Shown here: positions 26,240 through 34,367 of the stretch, piece by piece
Layout: every line of letters starts with the position of its first letter
How positions within the stretch are numbered: position 1 is the stretch's first letter
Source of the DNA: an uncultured Bacteroidales bacterium
GTDB taxonomy: Bacteria > Bacteroidota > Bacteroidia > Bacteroidales > Bacteroidaceae
Reading direction: 5' to 3'
Length of the DNA: 34,367 nt
Assembly: GCA_902799985.1 (NCBI GenBank)
Contig: CADCCR010000037.1
Location: forward strand, 1-34,367
Program-made: the position numbers and the translations under genes
The notes under the pieces: model-generated
The model's database searches: none
What the model saw: only the letters and a program-made list of their open reading frames with translations
What the model was told of the DNA's origin: nothing

Positions 26240-26707
26240 ATGATCAGCAAAAGTGCAGTGCAGCAGGCCGTAGAAGAGTGGCTCGAAGGTAAGGAGTATT
26301 TCCTGGTTGACATCAATATCAGTCCGGACGACCGCATCGTGGTGGAGATAGACCATGCCGACGGAGTGTGGATAGAGGACTGTGCCGACCTGAGCCGTCA
26401 CATCGAGTCGCGCCTGAGCCGCGACGATGAGGACTACGAGCTCGAGGTGGGCAGTGCAGGCCTGGGTCAGCCCTTCCGTGTGCATCGCCAGTACGAGATA
26501 CATGTGGGCAAGGAGGTGGAGACACAGCTGCACGACGGACACAAGTTCCGCGGCACCCTGCTCAGCGTGAGCGACGAAGGCTTCCAGCTCAGCATCCTGC
26601 AGAAGGTGAAGGAAGAAGGGAAGAAACGTCCCGTCACAAAAGAAGTGACAACCGACTTCCGCTTCGACGACGTCGCCTACACAAAGTACTTGATAAAAGT
26701 AAAATGA
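26240..26707 (+). CDS. rimP: Ribosome maturation factor RimP
   Basis: The 155-residue protein assists assembly of the 30S ribosomal subunit. The N-terminal domain carries the DINISPDDRIVVEID strand pair and the family motif LEVGSAGLGQPF (the equivalent of the more usual VSSPGLDRPL). The C-terminal Sm-like domain has a VETQLHDGHKFRGTLLSVSDEGF segment, and the length is normal. It is the first gene of the operon; its TGA overlaps an ATG at 26704 that is in the nusA frame. The gene order rimP-nusA-infB is widely conserved in bacteria. Confidence 0.96.
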   Translation: MISKSAVQQAVEEWLEGKEYFLVDINISPDDRIVVEIDHADGVWIEDCADLSRHIESRLSRDDEDYELEVGSAGLGQPFRVHRQYEIHVGKEVETQLHDGHKFRGTLLSVSDEGFQLSILQKVKEEGKKRPVTKEVTTDFRFDDVAYTKYLIKVK

Positions 26708-26739
26708 GTGGTGAGAGAAATCAAATAACAAACAATATA

Positions 26740-27882
26740 ATGGCCAAGACAACAAAATCAAAAGAGGCGATAAACATGATAGAGGTTTTCGCCGACTTCA
26801 AAGAGAAGAACAACATCGACCGCGCCACGCTGGTGAGCGTGCTCGAGGAGTGTTTCCGCGGTGTCCTCGCCAAGCTCTATGGCTCCGACGAGAACTACGA
26901 CATCATCGTCAACCCCGACAAGGGTGACTTCCAGCGCGTCAATATGTCCGACTTCGGCCGCCGCGCCATACTCACCCTGCGGCAGACCCTCTCCGGCCGC
27001 ATCATGGAGCTGGAGTACGACTCGCTCTACAACCAGTACAAGGACCGCGTGGGCGAAGTCATCAGCGCCGAAGTCTATCAGACATGGAAGCGCGAGACGC
27101 TGCTCATGGACGAGGACGGCAACGAACTGCTGCTGCCGCGCCAGGAGATGATACCCGGCGACTTCTTCCGCAAGGGCGACAACGCCCGTGCCGTGATAGC
27201 CAGCGTGGAGAGCACCGGCGGCAAGCCTCGCATCATACTGAGCCGCACGTCGCCCACCTTCCTGCAGCGCATGCTCGAGGCCGAGGTGCCTGAGATACAG
27301 GACGGACTCATCACCATCCACAAGATAGCACGCATCCCGGGCGAACGCGCCAAGATTGCCGTGGAGAGCTACGACGACCGCATCGACCCCGTAGGAGCCT
27401 GCGTGGGTGTGAAAGGAAGCCGTCTGCGTGGCATCGTCCACGAACTGCGCGGCGAGAACATCGACGTCGTCACCTGGACCTCCAACACGCAGCTCATGAT
27501 AACCCGTGCCCTGAGCCCCGCACGTGTGAACAGTGTCGTGCTCAACGAAGAGGAGCACAAGGCCGAGGTCTTCCTCGACCCCGACCAGGTTTCGCTTGCC
27601 ATCGGTAAGAGCGGACTCAACGTCAAGCTGGCCAGCATGCTCGTGGGCTACACCATCGACGTCTTCCGCGAGGTGGACAACGAAGCCGACGACGACGACG
27701 TAAGCCTGGACGAGTTCACCGATGCCATCGAGCCTTGGATTATCGACGAACTCAAGAAGATTGGCTTCGAGACAGCAAAGGACGTGCTGGGTGCTCAGCG
27801 CGACATGATTGTGAAGAACGCCGACCTCGAAGAAGAAACTGTCGACGAAGTGCTGCGCATCCTGCAAGCAGAGTTCGAATAG
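26740..27882 (+). CDS. nusA: Transcription termination/antitermination factor NusA
   Basis: The protein binds RNA polymerase and nascent RNA and controls pausing, termination and antitermination. The N-terminal domain holds IEVFADFKEKNNIDR, followed by an S1 domain (about residues 120-190, around GDFFRKGDNARAVI) and two KH domains (about 215-330) with DPVGACVGVKGSRLRGIVHEL and VSLAIGKSGLNVKLA. A short acidic and helix-hairpin-like end finishes in EILRILQAEFE-like residues. The start is set at 26740 (MAKTTKSKEAINM), which agrees with the usual family N terminus; ATG 26704, overlapping the rimP stop, would add 12 residues. It is 380 residues long by the chosen start. The C-terminal acidic repeats of E. 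coli NusA are absent, which is normal outside the gammaproteobacteria. Confidence 0.96.
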   Translation: MAKTTKSKEAINMIEVFADFKEKNNIDRATLVSVLEECFRGVLAKLYGSDENYDIIVNPDKGDFQRVNMSDFGRRAILTLRQTLSGRIMELEYDSLYNQYKDRVGEVISAEVYQTWKRETLLMDEDGNELLLPRQEMIPGDFFRKGDNARAVIASVESTGGKPRIILSRTSPTFLQRMLEAEVPEIQDGLITIHKIARIPGERAKIAVESYDDRIDPVGACVGVKGSRLRGIVHELRGENIDVVTWTSNTQLMITRALSPARVNSVVLNEEEHKAEVFLDPDQVSLAIGKSGLNVKLASMLVGYTIDVFREVDNEADDDDVSLDEFTDAIEPWIIDELKKIGFETAKDVLGAQRDMIVKNADLEEETVDEVLRILQAEFE

Positions 27883-27951
27883 TTCACAAGACATCAGAGC
27901 GGTAACATATTCTTTAATCTTAATTCTTCATTCTTCATTCAAAGCTTATAT

Positions 27952-30867
27952 ATGAGCATCAGATTAAATAAAGTAACCAAGGAATTCAACATCGGACTGC
28001 AGACGGCTGTTGAGTACCTCCAAAAGAAAGGCTTCAGCGAGGTTGAGGCCAATCCCAACTATAAGATTACCGAAGAGCAGTATGCGCTGCTGCAGGGCGC
28101 GTTCAGTTCCGACAAGGGACTGCGCAAGGAGGCTTCGCAACTCATCCAGCAGCACATCGACCAGGCCAAGGAGCGCAAGGAGACAACCAAGGCGAAGGTC
28201 GTGGAGGAAGTGAAGGTGGAAGCGCCCAAGATGGCCGGCCCCAAGATACTGGGCCGCATCGACCTGGGCGGCACACGCACCGAGGCTCCCAAGGCTAAAA
28301 AGGCATCTGCCGCTAAGTCTGAGCCAAAGGCTGAGGTGAAGAAGCCCGAACCGAAGCCCGTAGAGGAGAAAGTGCAGACTGCCGAGCCTGCACCGGCTCC
28401 GAAGGAAGAACCCGTGGCAAAGGCTCCGAAGGCTGAGCCGGCTCCTGCTGCCCCTGTGCAGACCGAGCCCGCCGCACCTGCTCCTGCCAAGCAGAAGAAG
28501 GAGAAGCCCGCCGTGGCTCCCGCTGCAAAGGCTGAGCCGGCAGCTCCCGCACCGGTGGAAGAGAAGAAGGCCAAGAAGGAAGAGGTACCTGCAGAACCTG
28601 CTCCCGAAGAGAAGAAGGAAGAAGAGGTGTTCCGCCTGACACCTGCAACGAGCGTCGCTCCGGGCTTGACCATCAAGGGCAAGATAGACCTGAGCAGCCT
28701 GAACCAGACCACACGCCCCAAGAAGAAGTCGCACGAGGAACGTCGTCGCGAACGCCTGGAAGGACAGGGCGGCGACCGCAAGAAACGTGTTCGCGTGGGC
28801 AAGGAACGTGTCGACGTCAATGCCGTTGCCAACCAGCCGCAGAATAACGGCGGACAGAAGAAGAACGGCGGCAACAGTCAGCAGCAGAACCAGCAGGGCA
28901 GCGGCAAGAGCAAGAAGCAGAAGAACCGTCCCAAGCAGACCGTCGTCCAGCCCGAGGTAAGCGACGAGGAAGTGGCAAAGCAGGTACGCGAGACCCTGGC
29001 ACGCCTCACCAACAAGTCGGGCAAGATGGGCAAGGGCGCCAAGTATCGCCGCGAGAAGCGTGAAGCCATCCGCCAGGGAATGGAGGAGGAGCTGGCTAAC
29101 GAAGCAGCAGAGAGCAAGGTACTCAAGCTGACAGAGTTCGTGACGGCCAACGAGCTTGCCACGATGATGAACGTGCCTGTCACGAAGATTATCGCCACAT
29201 GCATGAGCATCGGCATCATGGTCAGCATTAACCAGCGCATGGATGCCGAGACCATCAACCTCATTGCCGAGGAGTTCGGCTTCACCACAGAATACGTCAG
29301 TGCGGAGGTCAGCGCCGCTGTCAGCGAGGAGGAGGACGATGAGGCCGACCTCGTGCCCCGTGCTCCCATCGTCACCGTCATGGGTCACGTCGACCACGGT
29401 AAGACGTCGCTGCTCGACTACATCCGTCAGACCAACGTCATTGCCGGCGAGGCAGGCGGCATCACGCAGCACATCGGTGCCTACAACGTGACGCTCGACG
29501 ACGGACGACACGTCACGTTCCTCGATACGCCAGGCCATGAAGCCTTCACCGCCATGCGTGCCCGTGGTGCTCAGGTCACCGACATCGCCATCATCATCGT
29601 GGCAGCCGACGACGACATCATGCCGCAGACGAAGGAGGCCATCGCGCATGCCACGGCTGCCGGCGTGCCCATCGTCTTCGCCATCAACAAGATTGATAAG
29701 CCCAGCGCCAACCCTGACAAGATTAAGGAAGGCTTGGCTGCCATGAACTTCCTCGTCGAGGAATGGGGCGGCAAGTACCAGAGTCAGGACATCAGTGCCA
29801 AGAAGGGTATCGGCGTAAGCGAGCTCCTGGAGAAGGTGCTCCTCGAAGCCGAGATGCTCGACCTCAAGGCCAACCCCAACCGCAAGGCGACGGGCTCCAT
29901 CATCGAGTCCAGTCTGGACAAGGGTCGTGGCTACGTGGCTACGGTGCTCGTCAGCAACGGCACGCTCCATGTGGGCGACATCCTGCTGGCCGGAACGAAC
30001 TATGGTCGTGTCAAGGCCATGCTCAACGAACGTGGTCAGCGCGTGCAGACCATCGGTCCGGCACAGGCGGCTACCGTCCTTGGCCTGAACGGTGCACCGC
30101 AGGCCGGCGATGCCTTCCACGTGATGGACTCCGACCAGGAGGCGCGCGAGATAGCCAGCAAGCGCGAACAGCTGGCGCGCGAGCAGGGACTGCGCACCAT
30201 GAAGCGCCGCGGACTGGAAGAGCTTGCCCACAACATCGCACTGGGCGGCGTGCAGGAGCTCAACCTTATCGTCAAGGGCGACGTGGACGGCTCCATCGAG
30301 GCCCTCAGCGACTCCCTCATCAAACTCTCGACAGAGAAGGTTCAGGTCAACGTCATCTACAAGGCCGTCGGCCAGATCAGCGAGAGCGACGTCAACATGG
30401 CTGCTGCTGCAAGCAACTGCTTCATCGTCGGCTTCCAGGTGCGTCCCTCGGCTGCCGCACGTCGTCTGGCCGACCAGATGGACGTCGACATCCGCCTCTA
30501 CAGCGTCATCTACGATGCCATCGAGGAGGTGAAGGATGCTATGGAGGGCATGCTTTCGCCGGAAATCAAGGAGGAGGTGACGGCTCAGCTCGAGGTGCGT
30601 CAGGTGTACCACATCACGAAGGTGGGCACTGTGGCCGGCGCTTACGTCGTAGACGGCAAGGTGAGCCGCTCGAACAAAGCGCGTGTCATTCGCGACGGTA
30701 TCGTCATCTTCACCGGTGCCATCAATGCCTTGAAGCGCTTCAAGGACGATGTGAAGGAGGTCAGCACCAACTTCGAGTGCGGCATCTCGCTGGTGAACTA
30801 CAACGACCTGCGCGAGGGTGACATGATAGAGACCTTCCAGGAGATTGAAATCAAGGCAACACTCTAA
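27952..30867 (+). CDS. infB: Translation initiation factor IF-2
   Basis: The 971-residue GTPase brings initiator tRNA to the 30S subunit and promotes subunit joining. The N-terminal domain ([16 protein letters not shown]) is followed by a long Ala/Pro/Glu/Lys-rich linker (about residues 60-230) and a basic Asn/Gln-rich stretch (about 240-330). The second IF2-N domain precedes the G domain, with G1 GHVDHGKT at 478-485, G3 DTPGH from Asp525, G4 NKID at 579-582 and G5 SAKKGIG. The C-terminal domains with [14 protein letters not shown] end in EIEIKATL. The gene lies 69 bases after nusA without a promoter box and is probably read from the rimP promoter. A full-length mirror frame on the other strand is only a shadow. 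Confidence 0.98.
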   Translation: MSIRLNKVTKEFNIGLQTAVEYLQKKGFSEVEANPNYKITEEQYALLQGAFSSDKGLRKEASQLIQQHIDQAKERKETTKAKVVEEVKVEAPKMAGPKILGRIDLGGTRTEAPKAKKASAAKSEPKAEVKKPEPKPVEEKVQTAEPAPAPKEEPVAKAPKAEPAPAAPVQTEPAAPAPAKQKKEKPAVAPAAKAEPAAPAPVEEKKAKKEEVPAEPAPEEKKEEEVFRLTPATSVAPGLTIKGKIDLSSLNQTTRPKKKSHEERRRERLEGQGGDRKKRVRVGKERVDVNAVANQPQNNGGQKKNGGNSQQQNQQGSGKSKKQKNRPKQTVVQPEVSDEEVAKQVRETLARLTNKSGKMGKGAKYRREKREAIRQGMEEELANEAAESKVLKLTEFVTANELATMMNVPVTKIIATCMSIGIMVSINQRMDAETINLIAEEFGFTTEYVSAEVSAAVSEEEDDEADLVPRAPIVTVMGHVDHGKTSLLDYIRQTNVIAGEAGGITQHIGAYNVTLDDGRHVTFLDTPGHEAFTAMRARGAQVTDIAIIIVAADDDIMPQTKEAIAHATAAGVPIVFAINKIDKPSANPDKIKEGLAAMNFLVEEWGGKYQSQDISAKKGIGVSELLEKVLLEAEMLDLKANPNRKATGSIIESSLDKGRGYVATVLVSNGTLHVGDILLAGTNYGRVKAMLNERGQRVQTIGPAQAATVLGLNGAPQAGDAFHVMDSDQEAREIASKREQLAREQGLRTMKRRGLEELAHNIALGGVQELNLIVKGDVDGSIEALSDSLIKLSTEKVQVNVIYKAVGQISESDVNMAAAASNCFIVGFQVRPSAAARRLADQMDVDIRLYSVIYDAIEEVKDAMEGMLSPEIKEEVTAQLEVRQVYHITKVGTVAGAYVVDGKVSRSNKARVIRDGIVIFTGAINALKRFKDDVKEVSTNFECGISLVNYNDLREGDMIETFQEIEIKATL

Positions 30868-30872
30868 AGCAA

Positions 30873-30980
30873 AATTCATAATTCACAATTCATAATTCAT
30901 AATTTTGGGGCAGCGGCTTGTCTTTCTCATGGCGTAGCCTAATTATGAATTATGAATTACGAATTATGAATCATGAATTA
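30873..30980 (+). repeat. Inverted AATTCATAATTC repeats between infB and cvpA
   Basis: Bases 30873-30904 hold repeated ATTCATAATTCA units, and bases 30941-30980 hold repeated reverse complements (AATTATGAATT-like). A non-repetitive 36-base loop with GGGGCAGCGGCTT lies between them. The RNA could fold into a long A-U stem. There is no T tract, so termination is not certain. Confidence 0.85.
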
Positions 30981-30985
30981 ATTGA

Positions 30986-31525
30986 ATGGATATTCTCCTG
31001 CTCATACTGTTGGCTGTGGGCTTCATCAGCGGCATTGTCTCGGGAGCCGTCAGGCAAGTTATCTCGCTTGTGGCTTTCGTCCTGGGCTTTGTCATAGCCT
31101 GCTTCTACTACCAGCAGCTTGGGGCTGTGCTGGGCAGTGTTCTGCCTCTGCCGGCCTTCTGCAATGTGGTGGCGTTTATCCTGTTGTGGGTCGTTGTGCC
31201 CATCGTGGCGCGACTGGCCGGCACGTTGCTCACGTCGCTGCTCGACGGACTGTTTGCCGTCGGGTTGCTCAACCGCTTGTTGGGCGGTATTCTCGGTGTG
31301 GCGAAGTACGGACTTGTGCTCGGTGCATTTATCTGGCTTTTCTCCTCCATGCAGGTTATCAGCGAGGAGACAATGCAGCAGTCACGTCTGGCAAGGCCCC
31401 TCAAGGCTGTGCCGGAGTTCATCTACAATCTTATTGGCAATAAAATGTCGGTCTCTTCGCCGCAGGAGCCGGTTCCGTCGGAGGAACAGGCTGGGGAAGA
31501 GATGCGCGAATGCCTGCTCAGGTAG
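30986..31525 (+). CDS. cvpA: CvpA-family membrane protein
   Basis: The 179-residue protein has four hydrophobic segments within its first 125 residues, starting MDILLLILLAVGFISGIVSG, then VRQVISLVAFVLGFVIACFYY, an internal segment around VVAFILLWVVVPIVARL, and a fourth around GLLNRLLGGILGVAKYGLVLG. The Gly-rich first helix, VRQ motif and LNRLLGG segment mark the CvpA (colicin V production) family. The family is tied to envelope stress tolerance and colicin export in other bacteria, but the mechanism is not settled. The acidic tail is cytoplasmic. Its stop is three bases from that of the convergent yhcH-like gene. Confidence 0.88.
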   Translation: MDILLLILLAVGFISGIVSGAVRQVISLVAFVLGFVIACFYYQQLGAVLGSVLPLPAFCNVVAFILLWVVVPIVARLAGTLLTSLLDGLFAVGLLNRLLGGILGVAKYGLVLGAFIWLFSSMQVISEETMQQSRLARPLKAVPEFIYNLIGNKMSVSSPQEPVPSEEQAGEEMRECLLR

Positions 31526-31528
31526 CTA

Positions 31529-31993
31529 TCAGGCCTTGACTTTGATGATGGCCTTGTGCAGTCCTGTGGGTGTGATGGCCGGTGCGTGTCCGTCCTCTGG
31601 GAAGAAGATGGCGAACTGCCCCGGGTGGAGCATGAAGTAGGTCTGCGTCACGTCCTCGGAGGTCTTGGGGGCAGCCGGGTCGTGCATCGTCATGTCGCAG
31701 CCCTCGTTGTATGTGCCGTTGGGCAGAGCGGCGGTCGGTGTCCAGCCATATTCCTCGCTGTCGCTGAGGGGAACCTGGATGTCAATCATGCGTCGGTGCG
31801 ACTCGAAGCGAGCCTCCTTGCGTGACTTGGCAGGCGCCTCCTGCACGTTGATGAAGAGGTCGTCGCCCAGAATCTTTGTGATACCCGTTGGGAGGGAGTT
31901 GAGGTCCGTCGTGCGCAGGAATTCTGCGACGGCCGGGAAGAGCGGGTTCAAGCCGGCATAGCGGTCGAACTCCTTGATGTCGTCGATAATCAT
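31529..31993 (-). CDS. YhcH/YjgK/YiaL-family (DUF386) cupin-like protein
   Basis: The 154-residue protein shows the family landmarks: an FESHRRMIDIQVPLSDSEEYGW core, FINVQEAPAK, the metal-binding-type HPGQFAIFFPEDGHAPA and a final HKAIIKVKA. The family is a cupin-like barrel that is thought to act on sugars such as sialic acid breakdown products, but function is weakly known. It is alone on the minus strand between cvpA and sufB, has its own promoter, and its stop is three bases from the cvpA stop. Confidence 0.9.
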   Translation of the reverse strand: MIIDDIKEFDRYAGLNPLFPAVAEFLRTTDLNSLPTGITKILGDDLFINVQEAPAKSRKEARFESHRRMIDIQVPLSDSEEYGWTPTAALPNGTYNEGCDMTMHDPAAPKTSEDVTQTYFMLHPGQFAIFFPEDGHAPAITPTGLHKAIIKVKA

Positions 31994-32021
31994 ATTAAAT
32001 CGTGTTCATGATATAGTGCTG

Positions 32022-32029
32022 CAAAGTTA
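32022..32029 (-). promoter_or_regulatory. -7 box of the yhcH-like gene
   Basis: TAACTTTG on the minus strand, 28 bases before the ATG at 31993. A TTTCC-like element lies near the -33 position. Confidence 0.65.
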
Positions 32030-32097
32030 CGAAAAAATGAGGAAAGTAGAGCGATGAAGCACGAATTATTAATGTCGGAGGGGAGAAATCTTTTGTT

Positions 32098-32309
32098 TGA
32101 AGCGCCCTGCGCTTATTTCGAAGACCCCTACCAAACCTCCCCGAGGGGAGGCTTTCTTTTGCCGCAGCATTCACTCCCCCTCGGGGGAGACGGAGAGGGG
32201 TTGCTTTCGGAAGCGCCCTGCGCTTATCTCCGAAGCGCCTCGTGCTTATTTCCGAAGCGCCTTGCGCTTATTTCGGAAGCGCCTTGCGCTTATTTTGGAA
32301 GCGAAAGCC
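32098..32309 (+). repeat. 22-bp palindromic tandem array, copy D (interrupted)
   Basis: One unit lies at 32098-32119. A foreign 78-bp segment follows, and then four further units start at 32209, 32231, 32253 and 32275, with a broken unit from 32297. The 3-nt centres are CCT, CCT, CTC, CTT and CTT. This array sits between two divergent promoters (yhcH-like and sufB), so it does not follow the end of any gene. The rest of the 462-base gap, apart from the promoters, holds A+T-rich sequence without recognised elements. Confidence 0.93.
32124..32201 (+). mobile_element. MITE-like inverted-repeat insertion in array D
   Basis: The segment starts ACCCCTACCAAACCTCCCC and ends in the partly matching reverse complement (GGGGAGACGGAGAGGGGT). 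Two G+C-rich palindromes, CCTCCCCGAGGGGAGG and CTCCCCCTCGGGGGAG, lie inside it. Near-copies of the flank, TTTCGAAG on the left and TTTCGGAAG on the right, could be a target duplication. It has no coding capacity. Confidence 0.6.
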
Positions 32310-32427
32310 GGATAAGGACTCAATCCGCAGAACTATTCCCGGACAGGAAGGGCGTGTCTTGATGTATAAAAAGAACCGAACCATGAAATTATGAAGGGCG
32401 AATTAATGAATTATGAATAAAATTTCG

Positions 32428-32435
32428 TACCTTTG
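32428..32435 (+). promoter_or_regulatory. -7 box of sufB
   Basis: TACCTTTG lies 20 bases before the sufB ATG, so the leader would be about 15 bases. A good TTTG partner at -33 is not seen. Confidence 0.6.
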
Positions 32436-32455
32436 CAGCCACTAAGGAAAGAAGC

Positions 32456-33919
32456 ATGGAAGAGAGAAACAGTTTTGTGCGTGAGGTGGCGGAGAAGAAG
32501 TACGAGTACGGCTTCACCACCGACGTGCAGACGGACATCATAGAGAAGGGACTCTCGGAGGACGTGGTGCGCCTCATCTCCAGGAAGAAGGGGGAGCCGG
32601 AGTGGCTGCTCGACTTCCGCTTGAAGGCGTACCGCTACTGGCTCACTCTGGAACAGCCCACGTGGGGGCACCTCAAGATGCCTGAGATTGACTATCAGGC
32701 CATTTCCTACTATGCCGACCCCACGCGCAAGGGGCAAGGGGCAGGGAGCAAGGGGCAAGAGGGAGAGAAGGAGATTGACCCTGAACTGATGAAGACCTTC
32801 GACAAGCTGGGTATCCCCTTGGAGGAACGCATGGCGCTGGCCGGTACGGCTGTCGATGCCGTCATGGACTCGGTGAGCGTCAAGACAACCTTCCGCGAGA
32901 AGCTCCGCGAGAAGGGCATCATCTTCTGCTCCATCAGCGAAGCCGTGCGCGAGCATCCCGACCTCGTGCGCGAATACCTGGGCAGCGTCGTTCCCTATCG
33001 CGACAACTTCTTCGCGGCACTCAACTCCGCCGTCTTCAGCGACGGCTCCTTCGTCTATATCCCCAAAGGCGTACGCTGCCCCATGGAGCTTAGCACCTAC
33101 TTCCGCATCAACGCCCGCGGCACAGGGCAGTTCGAAAGAACACTCATCGTGTGCGACGACGATGCCTACGTCTCCTACCTCGAGGGCTGTACCGCCCCCA
33201 TGCGCGACGAGAACCAGCTGCACGCCGCCATCGTGGAAATCGTGGTGAAGGAACGGGCCGAAGTCAAGTACTCGACCGTGCAGAACTGGTACCCGGGCGA
33301 CAGCGAAGGCAAGGGCGGCGTGCTCAACCTCGTGACGAAGCGCGGCCATCTGCGCGGCAAGGACAGCCGGCTCTCCTGGACGCAAGTGGAGACGGGCAGC
33401 GCCATCACCTGGAAGTACCCCAGCTGCGTGCTCTCGGGCGACGGCAGCCAGGCAGAGTTCTACAGCGTGGCCCTCACCAATAACTTCCAGCAGGCCGACA
33501 CCGGCACCAAGATGATACACCTGGGCAAAAACACCCGGAGCACCATCATCTCGAAAGGCATCAGCGCCGGTCGCAGCCAGAACGCCTACCGAGGCCTGGT
33601 CCGCGTGGCTCCCACAGCCGACGGCGCACGCAACTACAGCAGCTGCGACTCGCTCCTGCTGGGCAGCCATTGCGGCGCACACACCTTCCCCTACATGGAT
33701 GTGCAGAACGAGACGGCCGTCGTAGAGCACGAAGCCACCACCAGCAAAATCAGCGAGGACCAGCTCTTTTACCTCAACCAGCGCGGCATCAACACCGAGG
33801 AAGCCGTCAGCCTCATCGTGAACGGCTATGCAAAGGAGGTCATCAACAAGCTGCCGATGGAGTTCGCCGTCGAGGCACAAAAGCTGCTTGGCGTGAACTT
33901 GGAAGGAGCCGTAGGGTAG
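32456..33919 (+). CDS. sufB: Fe-S cluster assembly scaffold SufB
   Basis: The 487-residue protein is the scaffold subunit of the SUF system, which builds iron-sulfur clusters with SufC and SufD. Visible family features are the N-terminal [18 protein letters not shown], the beta-helix core [51 protein letters not shown], and the C-terminal [21 protein letters not shown] with conserved Cys, and [18 protein letters not shown]. The start follows the promoter and fits the family. A Gly/Lys/Gln-rich stretch ([17 protein letters not shown], about residues 91-107) is coded by repeats of a GGGGCAA-like unit and sits where other family members have a short linker. It is followed at once by a terminator, and sufC and sufD are not next to it, which is unusual. 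Confidence 0.97.
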   Translation: MEERNSFVREVAEKKYEYGFTTDVQTDIIEKGLSEDVVRLISRKKGEPEWLLDFRLKAYRYWLTLEQPTWGHLKMPEIDYQAISYYADPTRKGQGAGSKGQEGEKEIDPELMKTFDKLGIPLEERMALAGTAVDAVMDSVSVKTTFREKLREKGIIFCSISEAVREHPDLVREYLGSVVPYRDNFFAALNSAVFSDGSFVYIPKGVRCPMELSTYFRINARGTGQFERTLIVCDDDAYVSYLEGCTAPMRDENQLHAAIVEIVVKERAEVKYSTVQNWYPGDSEGKGGVLNLVTKRGHLRGKDSRLSWTQVETGSAITWKYPSCVLSGDGSQAEFYSVALTNNFQQADTGTKMIHLGKNTRSTIISKGISAGRSQNAYRGLVRVAPTADGARNYSSCDSLLLGSHCGAHTFPYMDVQNETAVVEHEATTSKISEDQLFYLNQRGINTEEAVSLIVNGYAKEVINKLPMEFAVEAQKLLGVNLEGAVG

Positions 33920-33921
33920 AG

Positions 33922-33950
33922 AAAAGTACAGATATCTGTACTTTTTTTTT
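33922..33950 (+). terminator. Intrinsic terminator after sufB
   Basis: A perfect 24-base palindrome (33922-33945) begins two bases after the stop codon and runs into a continuous T tract to 33950. It strongly suggests that sufB is read as a single-gene transcript. Confidence 0.9.
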
Positions 33951-34061
33951 GCTTTTTGCTAAAAATTATGATGATACCGCCAATACGATAATGATAACTA
34001 ATACTGACATAATTCTAAAAATTAATGGTTCTTTTGGGGGGTAAAGTTACAAATTATTTCG

Positions 34062-34089
34062 TAACTTTGCAAGAATTTTTGTACTTTTG
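34062..34089 (+). promoter_or_regulatory. Two -7 boxes before the last gene
   Basis: TAACTTTG at 34062-34069 and TACTTTTG at 34082-34089 are spaced 20 bases apart. The second fits transcription starting about 20 bases before the ATG at 34113, and the TTTG of the first could serve as its upstream partner. Confidence 0.5.
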
Positions 34090-34112
34090 CAGCGGAAATA
34101 CGTAGCTTTCAC

Positions 34113-34367
34113 ATGTACGATCATCAGATACAGGAAGATTTTTTTTATATGATGCTCTATGGAGCAGTGGCAATGATGTCCTTGATGGCCAGTTGTTATC
34201 TGCTGTTTCGGCGGGCCAACGCCATTGCGCCCGACGTCACATCGTCCGTACGCCTGCGTCGGTGGACAGCGGCTTTCTTTGCCTGCATGACGCTGAGCCA
34301 CCTGTGGTATCTGCCGGTCGCTTTTCACACCTCAAGCGTGGAAATATTGCAGAGCTATCTTGTAGGT
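34113..34367 (+). CDS. Membrane protein N terminus (possible membrane-bound regulator), 3' end missing
   Basis: Eighty-five codons are visible and run off the window. The first hydrophobic segment is FFYMMLYGAVAMMSLMASCYLLF (about residues 10-32), followed by a polar stretch with Arg/Arg-Trp and a second hydrophobic segment, WTAAFFACMTLSHLWYLPVAF (about 54-74). The visible part predicts a multi-pass membrane protein. From memory, similar N termini are found in Bacteroidales proteins that end in an AraC- or LytTR-like DNA-binding domain; that cannot be checked here. The start follows a promoter-like pair of boxes. Confidence 0.55.
   Translation, partial: MYDHQIQEDFFYMMLYGAVAMMSLMASCYLLFRRANAIAPDVTSSVRLRRWTAAFFACMTLSHLWYLPVAFHTSSVEILQSYLVG

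Noticed and set aside
27964-30879. 971-codon open frame on the minus strand opposite infB
   Set aside because: It mirrors infB in codon phase and its product is low-complexity His/Leu/Val-rich sequence with no family motif. It is a shadow of a G+C-biased gene.
32042-32362. Small frames reading through array D
   Set aside because: Since 22 is not a multiple of three, each unit shifts the frame, and the products are repeats of array sequence interrupted by the inserted element.

Overview
The window looks like a chromosomal segment of a Prevotella-like member of the Bacteroidales. The supporting signs are repeated Bacteroidetes -7 boxes (TAnnTTTG, often 20 nt after a TTTG), BspA-type leucine-rich and GLUG-type surface proteins with short C-terminal tails, SusCD-free polysaccharide genes, and core genes with strong Bacteroidetes character. 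No rRNA, tRNA, CRISPR array or transposase gene was found.

Layout. 1-7.0 kb: the 3' end of a GLUG-repeat surface protein, a 54-residue acidic peptide gene, and a second very large GLUG-repeat surface protein carrying a near copy of the same module. 7.0-7.55 kb: a non-coding gap with a terminator, a tandem 22-bp palindromic array, a G-rich stretch and a promoter. 7.55-17.5 kb: a 2448-residue BspA-like protein followed by a TPR histidine kinase and a NarL/LuxR response regulator. 17.7-19.7 kb: a nitroreductase that converges on a birA-pyrH pair read from the other strand. 19.8-25.8 kb: a sugar operon with a GH105 unsaturated uronyl hydrolase, a GH2 glycosidase, a GHMP sugar kinase that resembles galacturonokinase more than galactokinase, and a sugar nucleotidyltransferase broken by an exact 11-bp tandem duplication. 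26.2-31.5 kb: rimP-nusA-infB-cvpA translation/transcription genes behind a promoter and a leader hairpin. 31.5-34.4 kb: a YhcH-family gene on the minus strand, sufB alone with its own terminator, and the start of a membrane protein.

How it fits together. The sugar genes suggest release of uronic acids or neutral sugars from pectin-type chains, then phosphorylation at C1 and (when the last gene is intact) nucleotide activation, that is, salvage into sugar nucleotides instead of catabolism. This is inference from family resemblance and gene order. The kinase/regulator pair beside the BspA gene may control surface adhesion, but no binding site shows that.

The least explained part is non-coding. 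Four intergenic gaps carry tandem arrays of one 22-bp element, always in the same orientation on the given strand, with conserved 6-nt palindrome arms and a variable 3-nt centre. One array is interrupted by a roughly 78-bp inverted-repeat insertion. Several gaps between co-directional genes are filled by other low-complexity repeats, each of a different sequence.
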